Shown: positions 26,172 to 34,308 of the stretch, one piece after another
How positions within the stretch are numbered: the first letter of the stretch is position 1
Layout of the letters: every line of letters starts with the position of its first letter
Assembly (NCBI GenBank): GCA_934424575.1
Contig: CAKRXU010000013.1
Coordinates: forward strand, 1 to 64,000
DNA from: an uncultured Blautia sp.
GTDB lineage: Bacteria > Bacillota > Clostridia > Lachnospirales > Lachnospiraceae
Reading direction: 5' to 3'
DNA: 64,000 nucleotides
Translations under genes and position numbers: made by a program
The notes under the pieces: generated by a model
The model's database searches: none
What the model saw: the letters and a program-made list of their open reading frames with translations, nothing else
What the model was told of the DNA's origin: nothing

Positions 26172-26327
26172 ATTCCGCAAAGTGGACTTAGCAGTCCCCT
26201 CTGCACCCCCCTGGCTTAGTCGAAACATGGCTATAGGTTATGATGAGATGAAGTGAGTTAGTGGGGGAATGTATTCCTGGTTTTTGTGTGGGGTAGATTT
26301 CCTGTGTGGAGAATGATTGTGGGTAAA

Positions 26328-26368
26328 TAAAAAGGATCTGGCTTAGGTAAGTCAGGTCCTTTTTTTGT
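26328..26368. terminator. Terminator between glgP and the convergent HD gene
   Basis: AAAGGATCTGGCTTA pairs with TAAGTCAGGTCCTTT around a short loop; A run on the left and T7 on the right make it bidirectional. The 150 bases between glgP and it hold no credible gene. Confidence 0.85.
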
Positions 26369-26380
26369 GGGAAATGTGGA

Positions 26381-27160
26381 TTAGTTCCAGGTATATCCTG
26401 GGCTGGTGTGGATAAATTCAGCCAGATGTGTGCGGATGTCTTCCATCTTCTGGCGGGTGTCTGGGGTGGAGTAAGGGATGCGGTCGATGATCTTGTTGAG
26501 ATAGTCGTGCTCTTCGATGATATCGAGGGTTGCTCGGTAGTTGATGTCAAGGAAGTAAGCAACGTAGGATACCCAGTAATCCATTCTGGTGACGCGGTCA
26601 GGGGAGTAGACGCACTGGTTTTTGAAAACAGTATCGTAAATGATTGGAGTAATTTCCTGTGCACCGATTTCTTCTCCAGATGCTCCCATGAAGACCAGGA
26701 GATCATCCTCTAATTTTACGCGACAGTTGTCCAGTTTGTCTGCATCGCGGATCAGGCGGGCGTGAAGGAGAGTGCGTGGATCTGTGATCCCTTCAAGTTT
26801 GAAATCGCTGTGTCTGGCAATAGCAGTGCGGATGATATCGTCCCAGGTGGATTCCGGGACAAACTGACGGATCATGCCTTCTTCAAATAAAACCTGTACA
26901 CCATAAGCTGCGTGATCCATAGTGGTCGGCTCAAAGCTGTCAAAACGTTTCAACTGTTCAAAACGACCAATGTCGTGCAACAGGGCAATGATCCTGGCGA
27001 GTTCAGTGTCTTCCTCAGATAACTGCATACGTTTACAGATTTCTGTCATATCATGCACTACGCCGTAGGTATGAATGATCTTGAGACGGACTTTACCATT
27101 ATCACGGTCATAGCTGTCCAGATATTTTTCAAATTGTTCTTTTGCGTTGTTGTAATTCAT
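26381..27160 (-). CDS. HD-domain phosphohydrolase, coupled to AraC regulator
   Basis: A 259-residue HD-superfamily protein. Candidate metal ligands: H30 (KIIHTYGV), H62-D63 (LLHDIGRFEQ), a His in MDHAAYG and D in IRDADKLDN. The HDIGRFEQ form is shared with many uncharacterised clostridial HD proteins; substrate unknown. Its ATG overlaps the stop of the AraC-type gene in an ATGA, so translation is coupled and the two are expressed together. Confidence 0.8.
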   Translation of the reverse strand: MNYNNAKEQFEKYLDSYDRDNGKVRLKIIHTYGVVHDMTEICKRMQLSEEDTELARIIALLHDIGRFEQLKRFDSFEPTTMDHAAYGVQVLFEEGMIRQFVPESTWDDIIRTAIARHSDFKLEGITDPRTLLHARLIRDADKLDNCRVKLEDDLLVFMGASGEEIGAQEITPIIYDTVFKNQCVYSPDRVTRMDYWVSYVAYFLDINYRATLDIIEEHDYLNKIIDRIPYSTPDTRQKMEDIRTHLAEFIHTSPGYTWN

Positions 27161-28056
27161 GCGTGATCCTCCTGTGATATAAGATTTTTGCGATACTCTC
27201 TCGGGCTGCAGCCCTTGATCTTGCTGAAGACTTTGGAGTAGTAGTTGGAGTCGGAGAAGCCGGTCTTTCCGGCGATGTTGCTGATGGATTCGTGGGTGCT
27301 CAGGTATTCCAGGCTTCGCTCGATCCGGTACTCCTGCAGGAAAGAGAAGAGTGTGGTATTCATATGGCGTTTAAACAGGCGTGTACATTCACTCTCACAG
27401 AGATGAATGTGTTCAGCGACTTCTGCCAGTGTGATCGGGTTCATGTAATTTTGTTCTATGTAGGAGAGGATTTTGCGGATCCTTTCATATTCTGTGAGAT
27501 CAGATGCGGCAGGAAGCGGCTGATGTGGGAGATGTTCTACGAGCAGCCGCCACATGATCTGCATCCGGATCGATATGTCCAGTTCATAGAAATCTGGCTT
27601 TTCTTTGTCAAGGGTGATAACTTCCAGCATCTTTTTACGGAAAGTTTCATGCCAGCTTTCTGTATAGTCGATATGCATCGCACAGACAGCAAGATTCTGG
27701 ACCACAGGTTCTACATATTTCGTACAGATGGTGCTCTGAAAAAATCCATAGATCAGCTTGGGGTCAAAGGTGACCGGTATATAGGAACAATCTTCCTGGT
27801 GCTCCATTTCTCCGCTGTGCAGGGCGTTGGAATTGCAGAAAATAATGTCTCCTTCTTTCAGGTGAAAAGACTGATTGTTTACACGATAGTGCATGGAGCC
27901 TTTTTTTATATAAGTGATCTCAATTTCCGGATGGTAGTGCCACATAAAGGAATTGGAATCGTATTCTGACAGCCGCTGATAACTGACCAGAAACGGGAAA
28001 TGGTCGCTGCCATGCTTCTTTAATTCTTTCTGAAACTGGTTTGTGATGATCTGCAT
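27157..28056 (-). CDS. AraC family transcriptional regulator with cupin sensor
   Basis: A 299-residue regulator. The N-terminal half is a cupin-like ligand domain (HYHPEIEITYIKKGSMHYRVNN, then LKEGDIIFCNSNALHSGE), and the C-terminal ~100 residues carry two AraC helix-turn-helix units (ITLAEVAEHIHLCESECTRLFKRH; ISNIAGKTGFSDSNYYSKVFSK). It probably senses a sugar. It is divergent from galK, which lacks a clear -35, so activation of galK is a reasonable inference. ATG 28056 has GGAGGAG upstream; the frame is open to 28173 but the longer N-terminus is not domain-like. Confidence 0.88.
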   Translation of the reverse strand: MQIITNQFQKELKKHGSDHFPFLVSYQRLSEYDSNSFMWHYHPEIEITYIKKGSMHYRVNNQSFHLKEGDIIFCNSNALHSGEMEHQEDCSYIPVTFDPKLIYGFFQSTICTKYVEPVVQNLAVCAMHIDYTESWHETFRKKMLEVITLDKEKPDFYELDISIRMQIMWRLLVEHLPHQPLPAASDLTEYERIRKILSYIEQNYMNPITLAEVAEHIHLCESECTRLFKRHMNTTLFSFLQEYRIERSLEYLSTHESISNIAGKTGFSDSNYYSKVFSKIKGCSPREYRKNLISQEDHA

Positions 28057-28194
28057 GAGAGACTGCCTCTCCTCCTTTTTTCGAAGATTTGCTGAACGCA
28101 GGAAATTACCTTTATTATAAACAAAAAAATATGAATAACGCAAGATTTTACTTTTTTTTCGCAGATTAATCAAGGTATTTTACAGAAAAAGATA

Positions 28195-28200
28195 TATAAT
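28195..28200 (+). promoter_or_regulatory. -10 element upstream of galK
   Basis: TATAAT at 28195-28200 without a -35 at the usual distance, which would fit an activator-dependent promoter facing away from the AraC gene. Confidence 0.4.
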
Positions 28201-28320
28201 GGATTTATCAGTTGTGCACAGGAGAATAATGTGCATGATGAAAGAGCGTAACGAAATAACATAATGAAACAAAAACCACATGGGATGCATCAAAACAAAA
28301 TGTAAAAGGAGAACAGGATT

Positions 28321-29556
28321 ATGAATTTACCAGAAACAGCAAAACTTCAGGAAATCTATGGGGAAACAGAGAAGAGCAGTGCACGTTTCCAGAAACTTGC
28401 GGACGATTTTGCAAAAACATACAAACATGACAAAGCAGAATACTTCACATCAGCAGGAAGAACTGAGATCATCGGAAATCACACAGATCACAACGGCGGC
28501 AAGGTGATCGCAGGAAGTATCAACCTGGATACCATCGGAGCGGCTTATCCGAACGGCACACAGACTATTCATATCACCAGTGAAGGATACAGAGATGAGA
28601 TCGTTGTAGACCTTACCAAACTGAGCAAGGCCAACTACAAGAAGGGAACACCGGCACTCGTTGCAGGTATGATGGAAGGCGCACAGAAGAATGGATTCAA
28701 GACAGCAGGATTCGATGCATATGTAAGCACAAATGTTATCGCAGCAGCAGGTGTAAGTTCTTCTGCTTCTTTTGAGATGCTGATCTGCACCATCATTGAT
28801 TATTTCTTCAACGAAAGCAAAATGACATATAATGACTATGCAAAAGTAGGTCAGTATGCAGAGAATGTCTACTGGGACAAAGCTTCTGGAATGATGGACC
28901 AGATGGCGTGTGCAGTAGGAGGCCCAGTTCTTTTTGATTTTGCTGACAGCAATAATCTCAAATACAGCAAACTGGATTTCTCCTTCGGAAAATTCGGATA
29001 CAGGCTTGTTATCGTAAATACAGGAAAAGGTCATGCAGATCTGAGCCAGGAATACTCTGAGATTCCTGGTGAAATGAAAGCTGTTGCCAAAGTACTTGGC
29101 GTAAACCTTCTTCATGAGACAAACGTAGATGCACTCCTTGAGCATTGCAATGAGATTGAGGATGACAGAGCAGTTCTCCGTGCACTTCATTTCTTCGGAG
29201 AGACTACCCGTGTAGAGGAAGCAGCAGATGCGATCCATCATGATGATTATGACAAATTCCTTGAACTGATCGACGAGTCCGGAAAATCTTCCTGGGAACT
29301 TCTTCAGAACTGCTACACTATGAAAGATTTCCACGAGCAGAAGATCACAAGAACTCTTGCACTGACACAGCTTTTCCTCAAGAAGATCGGAGCAGGCGTA
29401 TGCCGTGTTCATGGTGGTGGATTTGCAGGCGTTATCGCAGCGATCGTTCCGGAAAAAGAGCAGGAAAACTATGTAGAATATATTTCCAGATTTGTTGGAA
29501 AAGAAAATGTATATCCAATGGACATCCGTGCAGTCGGAGCAGCGCACATCGGCTAA
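28321..29556 (+). CDS. galK: Galactokinase
   Basis: A 411-residue GHMP kinase that phosphorylates galactose at C1 (first step of the Leloir pathway). The galactokinase signature is GRTEIIGNHTDHNGG at residues 46-60, the ATP-binding GHMP motif is VIAAAGVSSSASFE, and the third motif is GAGVCRVHGGGFAG. It is alone here: no galT or galE beside it. AGGAG (28308-28312) precedes ATG 28321. Confidence 0.95.
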   Translation: MNLPETAKLQEIYGETEKSSARFQKLADDFAKTYKHDKAEYFTSAGRTEIIGNHTDHNGGKVIAGSINLDTIGAAYPNGTQTIHITSEGYRDEIVVDLTKLSKANYKKGTPALVAGMMEGAQKNGFKTAGFDAYVSTNVIAAAGVSSSASFEMLICTIIDYFFNESKMTYNDYAKVGQYAENVYWDKASGMMDQMACAVGGPVLFDFADSNNLKYSKLDFSFGKFGYRLVIVNTGKGHADLSQEYSEIPGEMKAVAKVLGVNLLHETNVDALLEHCNEIEDDRAVLRALHFFGETTRVEEAADAIHHDDYDKFLELIDESGKSSWELLQNCYTMKDFHEQKITRTLALTQLFLKKIGAGVCRVHGGGFAGVIAAIVPEKEQENYVEYISRFVGKENVYPMDIRAVGAAHIG

Positions 29557-29596
29557 TCAACTACTGTCTATTAGAAAAAGAATATAGAATCATAAA

Positions 29597-29636
29597 AATA
29601 AACCCCTGGATCATACCAGAGGTTTATTTTTTTCGA
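29597..29636. terminator. Bidirectional terminator whose stem includes the plsC stop
   Basis: AATAAACCCCTGG pairs with CCAGAGGTTTATT (one mismatch), followed by a T run on the plus side and preceded by A-rich bases. The last codons and stop of the minus-strand plsC (ending at 29611) lie inside the stem. Confidence 0.8.
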
Positions 29637-30351
29637 GCATATCGTGAATGATGTTCTGAGTGTATGCACCGAGATGTTTCTGATCTTCTTTTGGAAGGTC
29701 CTTGACGTAGATTGGCTTGCCGTATTCCAAAACGACATGAGTTGATTTGATCTTTGGCATATGTGCCTCAAAGATTTCTACGGTGTTATTAAGTGCCATT
29801 GGAATGATCGCACAGCCTGTCTTGGAAGCAATCTTGAAGCTTCCGTCATGGAAAGGAAGAAGCTCCAGGTCGTCTGCATTTTTGTTACGTGTACCTTCAG
29901 GGAAGATACAGATGGAAATGCCGGACTTGATCTTGTCGATGGCTGCGAGGATGGTCTTGAGTCCCTGTTTGATATCCTTGCGGTCAAGGAACAGACAGTG
30001 AAGATATTTCATCCAGTTGGAAAGAAGCGGATAACGTTCCATTTCTTTCTTGGCAATGTAGCCGGTACGGATCGGGCAGCGGCTGTAAGTAAGCACGATG
30101 TCAAAATAACTTCTGTGATTGCCAATATAGAGAACCGGAGTGTCCTTTGGGACATTTTCTTCACCGATGATCGTGACTTTGGTTCCGGCTTCCCAGAGAA
30201 TGAACTTAAACACTCCCTGAACAATTCGAAGAGAACTGATCTCCTTGGTCCTTGGTGAAAATTTTCCGATGATCCATTCGATCAGAAGAATCGGAATGGA
30301 AAGGATCAGAAACCCGATGACCGTAATGGCAACAATGATAAAACGAATCAT
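29611..30351 (-). CDS. plsC: 1-acyl-sn-glycerol-3-phosphate acyltransferase
   Basis: A 246-residue membrane-bound acyltransferase that adds the second acyl chain to make phosphatidic acid. The catalytic H-x4-D is H79-RSYF-D84 (NHRSYFD), and the substrate-binding motif is FPEGTRN at about 150-156. One N-terminal hydrophobic span (residues 3-24) anchors it. Length is usual. AGAGGAG lies upstream of ATG 30351. Confidence 0.93.
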   Translation of the reverse strand: MIRFIIVAITVIGFLILSIPILLIEWIIGKFSPRTKEISSLRIVQGVFKFILWEAGTKVTIIGEENVPKDTPVLYIGNHRSYFDIVLTYSRCPIRTGYIAKKEMERYPLLSNWMKYLHCLFLDRKDIKQGLKTILAAIDKIKSGISICIFPEGTRNKNADDLELLPFHDGSFKIASKTGCAIIPMALNNTVEIFEAHMPKIKSTHVVLEYGKPIYVKDLPKEDQKHLGAYTQNIIHDMLEKNKPLV

Positions 30352-30501
30352 AACGAACTCCTCTTTCTGTTAAATTTACATGGGTTTCGTGTGTTCGAAA
30401 CTCTGCTATCAGTATAAGGGATATTTGAAATAGTTGCAATAAATCTTTTGGTTTTGGCATAGAATACATATTGAAAAAACGCGGACAGGAGAATTGTGCC
30501 T

Positions 30502-30951
30502 ATGCAGATACCACTGTCTGCAGGTATCAGACGAAAACGACCAAAACGAGATATAACGGTTGTCTGGTGTATATTGCTGATTTTTTTGCTGAGTGCAGGA
30601 GGATGCAGCCTGATAAAGATAGAGGAAGGGGAGAGAAAACCTCTTGAGTATACGGTGGTGGATACCGCAGAACTTCCGCAGAGCGCACAGGAACTGATCC
30701 AGGAAAAGAAAGCGGACGATTTTCAGATGACTTATCAGAAGGGAGATACGTTGTATCTGATCCGGGGATATGGAAAGCAGATGAGTGGAGGATACAGTAT
30801 TCAGGTGGCAGAACTTTCGGCTTCGTCTACGACGATTTTTTTTAAAACGAGACTGATCGGGCCGGAGAAAGAAAATCAGAGCGGAGCGCCATCTTATCCT
30901 TATATTGCAGTAAAGACCGATTACAGGGAAGAACCTGTATTATTTGAATGA
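30502..30951 (+). CDS. PrcB-like lipoprotein
   Basis: About 149 residues. A basic start (RRKRPKRD) and hydrophobic core end in the lipobox LSAGGC, so the mature protein should be lipid-anchored outside the membrane. The remainder resembles the small PrcB-type domain (TYQKGDTLYLIRGYGKQMSGGYSIQVAEL), known as a partner of a treponemal protease; function here is unknown. ATG 30502 is preferred over GTG 30496 because of the spacing from ACAGGAGA. It lies 21 bases before the SipL gene, so it may take part in envelope or spore work. Confidence 0.7.
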   Translation: MQIPLSAGIRRKRPKRDITVVWCILLIFLLSAGGCSLIKIEEGERKPLEYTVVDTAELPQSAQELIQEKKADDFQMTYQKGDTLYLIRGYGKQMSGGYSIQVAELSASSTTIFFKTRLIGPEKENQSGAPSYPYIAVKTDYREEPVLFE

Positions 30952-30972
30952 TCATGAGAGGAGCGGTCAGTG

Positions 30973-32529
30973 ATGGAATTAAGAAAAGAAGACATTCAGG
31001 TGCTGCGGACAAAGAGCAGAGCGACCAGCCAGGTGACTTTTGATGTGGACTATAATGTGCCGGATGTAAAACCGGATATCGGCCGTATGGTCCAGAACAA
31101 GGGCGATGTTTCGGTGGAAGAAGTTCGATTAAGCGACGGCCATGCTTTTCTGAAAGGAAGCCTGCAGGTGGATCTTCTCTATGTAGGAGAAGAAGAGGGC
31201 AAAGTTTACAGTCTCTCAGCAAAACTGCCGGTGGAAGAGACGATGAACCTTGAGGGGATCGTAAGCGGCGATAAGATGTGTCTTCGGTGGGAAATAGAGG
31301 ATCTGAGCCTGTACCTGATCCATTCAAGAAAACTGAACATCAAAGCAGTAGTGACTTTTTATGCAGTTGTAGATGAACTTTCAGGAATCCGTCTGCCGGT
31401 TTCACTGGATGATGAGACTGTTTCTGTGCAGAAAAAACAGATGCGTCTTCTCAGTCTTGCCATACATAAAAAAGACACCCTGCGGCTCAAAGAAGAAGTA
31501 GAACTGGTATCCAATAAACCGAATATCGCAGAGCTTCTCTGGTACACACTGGAGGTCAGAGGGCTGGACTTAAGGCCGGAAGAAAATGTAGTAAAAGCCA
31601 AAGGAGAACTTTTTTTGTTTGCTTTGTATAAAGGGGATGATGAAGATGGTACCCTGCAGTGGCTGGAGCATTCTATACCATTTACCGGGGAGGTGGAATG
31701 CAGCGGATGCACTTCTGACATGATTCCAAATCTGGAAGCTTCGGTGATCAATCAGAGCGTGGAAGTGAAACCGGATTCCGACGGAGAGGAACGCATCTTT
31801 GTAACAGATATCGTACTGGAGTTGGATATCCGTCTTTACCGGGAAGAAGACCATGAAATTCTTATGGATGTTTATACTCCGTTCCGCCAGTGTATCCCGA
31901 AATGTAGAAACGAAGTTCTGGAAAGTCTTCTGGTGAGAAATTTTTCCAAATGCCGCGTGTCTGACCGGATCGAGATCAAGGAGACACAGGGGAAAATCCT
32001 CCAGATCTGTCACAGCCAGGGAAAAGTAAAAATAGACAAAACAAAAATTGTCAAAGATGGGATCCAGGTAGATGGGATCGTTCAGATGAAAGTTCTCTAT
32101 ATCGTGGGAAATGATGACATGCCGTTCTATTCCATGGAAGTGATGATGCCGTTCAGTCATGTGGTGGAGGCAAGGGGAATCACAGAGGACAGCGTCTACT
32201 ATTTCCATACGGATCTGGAACAGCTTTCTACAAGTATGGTTGACAGTAACGAGATTGAAGTCAGAGCGGCGGTGAGCCTGAATGTTCTTGTGATCCAGTG
32301 CAGAGAGGAAAAGATCATTGAAAGTGTGGAGGAACAGCCGCTTGATACAGAAAAGATCCGAAGTATGCCGGGAATTACAGTATATATGGTGAAGCAGGGC
32401 GATACACTCTGGGACATCGCAAAAAAATTCTATACGACTATGGAGGAGATCATTTCCATGAACAGTCTCGAAAATGACCAGCTGACTTTGGGACAGCCGC
32501 TTTTATTGGTAAAAAAAGTTGAAAGCTGA
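30973..32529 (+). CDS. sipL: SipL-type spore morphogenesis protein (DUF3794 + LysM)
   Basis: A 518-residue protein. The N-terminal and central parts are tandem DUF3794/SPOCS domains (for example VDYNVPDVKPDIGRMVQNKGDVSVEEV and a later KVKIDKTKIVKDGIQVDGIVQMKVLYI copy), and the C-terminus is a LysM domain (VKQGDTLWDIAKKFYTTMEEII...LTLGQPLLL). In C. difficile, SipL binds SpoIVA through LysM and tethers the coat to the forespore; length and order match. Expression in the mother cell is expected but no sigma-E promoter was verified. ATG 30973 is preferred; GTG 30970 is possible. Confidence 0.88.
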   Translation: MELRKEDIQVLRTKSRATSQVTFDVDYNVPDVKPDIGRMVQNKGDVSVEEVRLSDGHAFLKGSLQVDLLYVGEEEGKVYSLSAKLPVEETMNLEGIVSGDKMCLRWEIEDLSLYLIHSRKLNIKAVVTFYAVVDELSGIRLPVSLDDETVSVQKKQMRLLSLAIHKKDTLRLKEEVELVSNKPNIAELLWYTLEVRGLDLRPEENVVKAKGELFLFALYKGDDEDGTLQWLEHSIPFTGEVECSGCTSDMIPNLEASVINQSVEVKPDSDGEERIFVTDIVLELDIRLYREEDHEILMDVYTPFRQCIPKCRNEVLESLLVRNFSKCRVSDRIEIKETQGKILQICHSQGKVKIDKTKIVKDGIQVDGIVQMKVLYIVGNDDMPFYSMEVMMPFSHVVEARGITEDSVYYFHTDLEQLSTSMVDSNEIEVRAAVSLNVLVIQCREEKIIESVEEQPLDTEKIRSMPGITVYMVKQGDTLWDIAKKFYTTMEEIISMNSLENDQLTLGQPLLLVKKVES

Positions 32530-32638
32530 TACTTGAAATCCTCAAAAAAATCATTTAAAATAGATACAATCATATTGTATACAAAGTACAAAAGAAATGA
32601 AAAAAGAAACAAAATCACAAAGGACAGAGGGGATATTT

Positions 32639-33502
32639 ATGCGTTTGCGAGCAATGGCGAAAATTAATCTGGGACTGGATATCCTGGGCAAAAGAGACGA
32701 TGGTTACCATGAAGTTCGTATGCTGATGCAGACGATCCAGATGTATGATCTTCTGGATATCCGGCGGAAATCTTCACCGGGGATCACATTAACTACGAAT
32801 CTTCTTTATGTTCCGTCAGATGAGAGAAATCTGGTATACAAGGCGGCGAAACTTCTCATGGATGAATTTGATATCCAGGAGGGAATTTCCATGAAGCTTA
32901 CCAAGTCCATTCCGGTGGCAGCAGGTATGGCAGGAGGAAGTTCCGATGCAGCGGCAGCTTTTGTCGGTGTGAATAAGATGTTTCATCTTGGCTTAAGTGA
33001 GCAGGAGCTTATGGATCGTGCCGTGCAGATCGGGGCAGATGTACCGTACTGTATTATGCGTGGAACAGCACTGGCTGAGGGAATCGGTGAGAAACTGACC
33101 AGACTTCCGCAGCTTCCGAAATGTTATATTCTGGTTGGCAAACCGGCGGTCAATGTTTCTACGAAACTGGCTTATGAAAATCTGGATCTTCAGAATATGG
33201 GAGCACATCCCGATATTGATGGTATGATCTCTGATATTGAGAAAGGAGATCTTTACACCATGGTTTCTCGAATGGGAAATGTATTTGAACCGGGAATCAT
33301 CGGCAAATATCCGGTGATCCAGGAGATCAAGGATCTCATGGAGGCACATGGTGCACTCAGGGCAATGATGAGCGGAAGCGGTCCGACTGTCTTTGGTATT
33401 TTTGATGATAAGAACAAGATGAAAGCAGCCGCCAGGATCCTGCGCAGCAGTCATCTGGCAAAGACTGTATTTGCTACAGAAGTTTTTAACCGCAAAGACT
33501 GA
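32639..33502 (+). CDS. ispE: 4-diphosphocytidyl-2-C-methyl-D-erythritol kinase
   Basis: A 287-residue GHMP kinase of the MEP isoprenoid pathway. The N-terminal AMAKINLGLDILGKRDDGYHE is the IspE signature, with PVAAGMAGGSSDAAAAF (about 90-106) as the ATP loop and AMMSGSGPTVFGIF as the third GHMP motif. ATG 32639 follows AGAGGGG; an upstream start at 32597 has no site. It is 28 bases before a GntR gene with which it probably shares a transcript. Confidence 0.94.
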   Translation: MRLRAMAKINLGLDILGKRDDGYHEVRMLMQTIQMYDLLDIRRKSSPGITLTTNLLYVPSDERNLVYKAAKLLMDEFDIQEGISMKLTKSIPVAAGMAGGSSDAAAAFVGVNKMFHLGLSEQELMDRAVQIGADVPYCIMRGTALAEGIGEKLTRLPQLPKCYILVGKPAVNVSTKLAYENLDLQNMGAHPDIDGMISDIEKGDLYTMVSRMGNVFEPGIIGKYPVIQEIKDLMEAHGALRAMMSGSGPTVFGIFDDKNKMKAAARILRSSHLAKTVFATEVFNRKD

Positions 33503-33530
33503 GGGGAATTTTTTACAGGAGGTACTTAAG

Positions 33531-34211
33531 ATGAATGATTTTTCTGTTGATATGAATGAATATCTGCCGTTAAGAGATGTGGTATTTAACACACTGCGTA
33601 AAGCGATTCTGAAGGGGGAACTGAAGCCCGGAGAAAGACTAATGGAAATCGCACTGGCAGAGAAGCTTGGAGTCAGCAGGACTCCTGTTCGTGAGGCGAT
33701 GCGTAAACTGGAGCTGGAAGGTCTGGTCGTGATGATCCCGCGCCGTGGCGCACAGGTAGCGAACATTACAGAGAAGGATCTGAATGATGTGTTGGAAGTC
33801 CGCATTGCACTTGAGAATCTGTCAATCGAGAATGCATGTGCACGGATGACAGAAGAACAGTTGGGCGACCTCTGGAAAGCGGCCAAGAACTTTGAGGATA
33901 CGATGGCAGAGGGAAATCTTGTCAAGCTGGCAGAAGCCGATGTAGCTTTTCATGAGGTGATCTACAAATCTTCCGATAACCGCAGACTGAACCAGGTGCT
34001 GAACAATCTCCGTGAGCAGATTTACAGATATCGTGTGGAATACCTTAAGGATGAAGAAACAAGAAATCTTCTTGTTAAGGAACATGAGGAGATTTATGAA
34101 GCGATCAAAAACCGTGACCTCAAGAAAGCCAAGGAGATTTCTTATCAGCATATCGAGAATCAGAGAGAGGCGATCATACGCTCTATCAGGGAAGAAACAA
34201 AAAATCGCTGA
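33531..34211 (+). CDS. GntR family regulator (FadR/FCD subgroup)
   Basis: A 226-residue regulator with a winged helix at about residues 15-75 (LMEIALAEKLGVSRTPVREAMRKLELEGLV, then the RRGAQVANIT wing) and an all-helical FCD effector domain with metal-type residues (DVAFHEVI, and later KEHEEIYEAI, QHIENQ). The ligand, usually an organic acid, is unknown. ATG 33531 is set by AGGAGGT 7 bases upstream. Position after ispE suggests co-transcription, but the target is not evident. Confidence 0.9.
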   Translation: MNDFSVDMNEYLPLRDVVFNTLRKAILKGELKPGERLMEIALAEKLGVSRTPVREAMRKLELEGLVVMIPRRGAQVANITEKDLNDVLEVRIALENLSIENACARMTEEQLGDLWKAAKNFEDTMAEGNLVKLAEADVAFHEVIYKSSDNRRLNQVLNNLREQIYRYRVEYLKDEETRNLLVKEHEEIYEAIKNRDLKKAKEISYQHIENQREAIIRSIREETKNR

Positions 34212-34244
34212 TCTGTAAATAAAATTGCATAATCCGGTTATTCT

Positions 34245-34277
34245 AAAAGAGATACATATTGCGTGTATCTCTTTTTC
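34245..34277 (+). terminator. Terminator after the GntR gene
   Basis: AAAAGAGATACA pairs with TGTATCTCTTTT (loop TATTGCG-like), followed by T-rich bases; it separates ispE-gntR from the germination operon. Confidence 0.85.
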
Positions 34278-34308
34278 TTATGGATTACGATTACAACAGG
34301 AGGATGCA

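Noticed and set aside
28450..29547. Long minus-strand frame opposite galK (and similar ones opposite ileS, glgP, glgB, mfd, ispE)
   Set aside because: Cys/Phe/Ile-rich products with no motif, fully inside strongly supported genes on the other strand; they result from codon bias.
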